From Atopobiaceae bacterium (GTDB lineage: Bacteria; Actinomycetota; Coriobacteriia; Coriobacteriales; Atopobiaceae), in the NCBI GenBank assembly GCA_017460265.1, contig JAFUBJ010000547.1, positions 1 to 13,299 on the forward strand: a stretch of DNA of 13,299 nt, written 5' to 3'. Shown here one piece after another: positions 11,158 through 13,299 of this stretch. Below the pieces are notes generated by a model, which was given only the letters and a program-made list of their open reading frames with translations, ran no database searches and was not told where the DNA came from. How positions within the stretch are numbered: the stretch's first letter is position 1; the number at the start of each line of letters is the position of its first letter. A program made the translations under genes and the position numbers.

Positions 11158-13299
11158 TAGTGCGCTCCCGGACGACCATGGCAGTTCTTGAACTTCTTGC
11201 CACTCCCGCAGGGGCACGGGTCGTTTCTGCCCACACCCACAAAGATGTCAGGGTCATCGGCCTTGCGATAGGTCATGGGCTTTGCAGGCTCAGTCGCCGC
11301 GGGACGGGCAGACGCAGAGGCCCGAGGGGCAGCCGGCGCAGACGAGCGCCCCTGGTCTCCGTCAACGTCCGCTGGCCCCGAGAAGCGAGCTCCGCGCAGG
11401 CCATCCGACTCCGGCATGGGTGCCGGCGCCGCAGCAAGCTCGAGATGCAGAATGGTGCGGAGGAAGTCCTCGTACATGGTGTTTACCAGCTCGGTAAACG
11501 CCGCGTACGCCTCGCTCTTGTACTCGACGAGGGGGTCTCTCTGGCCAAAGCCACGCAGCCCGATGCCCGTCTTGAGGTAGTCCATCTCCTGGAGGTACGC
11601 CATCCAGCGCGTGTCGATGACACGAAGCATCACCTGCGTCGTAAGCTGGTGCATGATCTCGGGCGACAGGCGCTCGGACTTCTCGTTGTAGCAGGTCTCG
11701 ACAAAGTTGAAGACCACGTCGATGATGTCGCCCTGGTCCATGTCGGACGTGAGCTCGGAAAGGTCGGCGCGGCCCGTGAGCTCGATGACCCACTTGCGCA
11801 GGCCCTCGTAGTCCCACACATCGGTGCTTACGCCTTCTGGGCAGTACTCGGCAACCTTGCGCTGGACGGTGTCGTAGGTGACCTCGCTCACGTGCTCGGT
11901 GAGGTCCTTGCCGTCCAGGATCTTGTTGCGCTCCTCGTAGATGACCTGGCGCTGCTTGTTCATGACGTCGTCGTAGTCAAGAACGTTCTTACGCATGGAG
12001 AAGTTGATCTCCTCGACCTTGCGCTGGGCGCTCTCCACCGCCTTGGTGACCATCTTTGCCTGGATGGGCATGTCGGGCGGCATGTCGTACTTGGTCATCA
12101 TGGCCGAGATGCGATCCATGCGGTCTCCGCCAAAGAGGCGCATGAGGTCGTCGTCCAGCGAGAGGTAGAACTGGGTCTCGCCAGGGTCGCCCTGACGGCC
12201 CGAGCGGCCGCGGAGCTGGTTGTCGATGCGTCGGCTCTCGTGGCGCTCGGTACCAATCACGCACAGGCCGCCTGCGGCAAGCACACGCTCTCGCTCTTCG
12301 GCGCAGAGGGCACGGGCACGCTTCATGGCGTCAAGAGCCGCCTCTTCCGAAACGGCGACCTGTCCCTCCTCGACCTCTCCGAGGCCGGGGAACGCACCAC
12401 CCTGCTCGACGGTAGACACGGCGGCATTGAGCTGCTCGGCAGAGACGCCGTCCAGCGCATAGCCCTCATCGCGAAGATAGTCCAGGGCAAGGAAGCTCGG
12501 GTTGCCGCCCAGCAAGATGTCGGTACCACGGCCGGCCATGTTCGTCGCGATGGTTATGGCGCCCTCACGGCCTGCCTGGGCCACGATGGCGGCCTCGCGC
12601 TCGTGATGCTTGGCGTTCAGGACCTCGTACTCGCCATGGCGGACGCCGTGCTTCTCGAGGATGCGCGCAAGGCGCTCAGAGCTCTCGATGGACACCGTAC
12701 CGACCAGGCACGGCTGGCCGGCGCGATGACGTTCGATGACCTCGTCTGCGACCGCATTGAACTTGTAGTCAATCGTCTGGAACACGAGGTCGTCGTGGTC
12801 CTGACGGATGACGGGGCGGTTTGGCGGAATGGCCTGGACCGGCAGGTTGTAAATCTCGCGGAACTCCGCGTCCTCGGTCATGGCGGTACCCGTCATGCCA
12901 GAGAGCTTGTCGTACAGGCGGAAGTAGTTCTGGAGCGTGATGGTGGCGAGGGTCTGGTTCTCCTCGCGGACATACACGCCTTCCTTTGCCTCGATGGCCT
13001 GGTGCAGGCCCTCGGAATAGCGTCTGCCCTCCATAATGCGGCCCGTGAACTCGTCGACGATCTTGACCTCGCCATCGACTACCACATACTGCTGGTCGCG
13101 ATGGAACATGTACTCGGCCTTGAGCGCCTGCTGAAGGTGATTGACCAGCTGTCCGGAGGGATCGGCGTAGATGTCGTCGACGCCCAGGGAGCGCTCAATC
13201 TTGGCAAGGCCGACCTCGGTCGCGGCAATCGTGTGCTTTGCCTCGTCCATCTCGAAGTCAACCTCGGGCGTAAGGCCACGCACGGCGCGAGCGAAGTCC
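11157..13299 (-). CDS. secA: Preprotein translocase ATPase SecA, C-terminal part (cut by right edge)
   Basis: SecA is the motor that pushes preproteins through SecYEG. About 713 residues are visible; the N-terminal nucleotide-binding part with Walker A lies outside. The visible part starts in the preprotein cross-linking region and contains GRIMEGRRYSEGLHQAIEAK and NQTLATITLQNYFRLYDKLS. It then shows the second nucleotide-binding domain, with the motifs GTVSIE, ATNMAGRGTDILLGG and RIDNQLRGRSGRQGDPG. Next come the helical scaffold and wing regions (MPIQAKMVTKAVESAQRKVE; WMAYLQEMDYLKTGIGLRG). A Pro/Ala/Ser-rich linker leads to the zinc-binding tail NDPCPCGSGKKFKNCHG, which binds SecB or ribosomes in other species. 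There is a typical actinobacterial insertion after LGGNPSFLALDYL. The stop overlaps the prfB start by one base, so the two are probably co-transcribed. Confidence 0.97.
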   Translation of the reverse strand, partial: DFARAVRGLTPEVDFEMDEAKHTIAATEVGLAKIERSLGVDDIYADPSGQLVNHLQQALKAEYMFHRDQQYVVVDGEVKIVDEFTGRIMEGRRYSEGLHQAIEAKEGVYVREENQTLATITLQNYFRLYDKLSGMTGTAMTEDAEFREIYNLPVQAIPPNRPVIRQDHDDLVFQTIDYKFNAVADEVIERHRAGQPCLVGTVSIESSERLARILEKHGVRHGEYEVLNAKHHEREAAIVAQAGREGAITIATNMAGRGTDILLGGNPSFLALDYLRDEGYALDGVSAEQLNAAVSTVEQGGAFPGLGEVEEGQVAVSEEAALDAMKRARALCAEERERVLAAGGLCVIGTERHESRRIDNQLRGRSGRQGDPGETQFYLSLDDDLMRLFGGDRMDRISAMMTKYDMPPDMPIQAKMVTKAVESAQRKVEEINFSMRKNVLDYDDVMNKQRQVIYEERNKILDGKDLTEHVSEVTYDTVQRKVAEYCPEGVSTDVWDYEGLRKWVIELTGRADLSELTSDMDQGDIIDVVFNFVETCYNEKSERLSPEIMHQLTTQVMLRVIDTRWMAYLQEMDYLKTGIGLRGFGQRDPLVEYKSEAYAAFTELVNTMYEDFLRTILHLELAAAPAPMPESDGLRGARFSGPADVDGDQGRSSAPAAPRASASARPAATEPAKPMTYRKADDPDIFVGVGRNDPCPCGSGKKFKNCHGRPGAH

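Noticed and set aside
10051..11217. Longer start for prfB reaching into secA
   Set aside because: The extra residues are the secA zinc-tail region read in another frame; the TAGTG overlap gives the normal RF2 length.

Overview
The window looks like a chromosomal segment from a high-G+C actinobacterium, most plausibly class Coriobacteriia (Olsenella/Atopobium-like). Three things point there: the order secA-prfB-...-ftsE-ftsX-...-smpB-ssrA, the actinobacterial style of RF2 and SmpB, and the tmRNA tag DDNSYQGYALAA. The taxonomic call is inference; no taxonomic marker was compared. Every supported gene is on the minus strand, so transcription runs from the right edge to the left.

Reading in the direction of transcription: secA (3' part, cut by the right edge) overlaps prfB (release factor 2) by one base. 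Between prfB and ftsE, where many actinobacteria have these genes next to each other, sits a two-gene RiPP (ribosomally made, post-translationally modified peptide) cassette. It has a 137-residue precursor with a Nif11-type leader ending in a double-glycine site and a Gly-rich core with three C-x-C motifs, followed by a 486-residue radical SAM/SPASM maturase. A perfect 26-bp direct repeat brackets this more G+C-rich cassette, one copy just after prfB and the other over the 3' end of the maturase gene. Then come ftsE (with an unusual ~175-residue acidic Pro/Ala-rich N-terminal extension) and ftsX, which overlap, and a large stem-loop.

The left half is an RNA quality-control neighbourhood: rnr (RNase R), a TPR-like protein gene that overlaps smpB, smpB itself, a flavin-reductase-like gene, a 45-residue rubredoxin, and the tmRNA gene ssrA with its own promoter and terminator. 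SmpB and tmRNA rescue stalled ribosomes and RNase R degrades the released mRNA, so the parts of one pathway lie close together. The flavin reductase and rubredoxin pair looks like a two-gene version of high-molecular-weight rubredoxin, suggesting electron delivery in oxygen or NO defence in an anaerobe.

Two stretches longer than 300 bases lack a convincing gene. Positions 80-457 hold the ssrA terminator, a 16-bp inverted copy of the tmRNA T-arm, and a promoter-like dyad ahead of a membrane protein gene cut by the left edge. Positions 817-1322 hold the ssrA promoter, an AT-rich island with imperfect terminal inverted repeats, a cluster of ACCA/TGGT half-sites, and the rubredoxin terminator. 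The best candidate for a previously undescribed system is the Nif11-leader/three-CxC precursor with its maturase.
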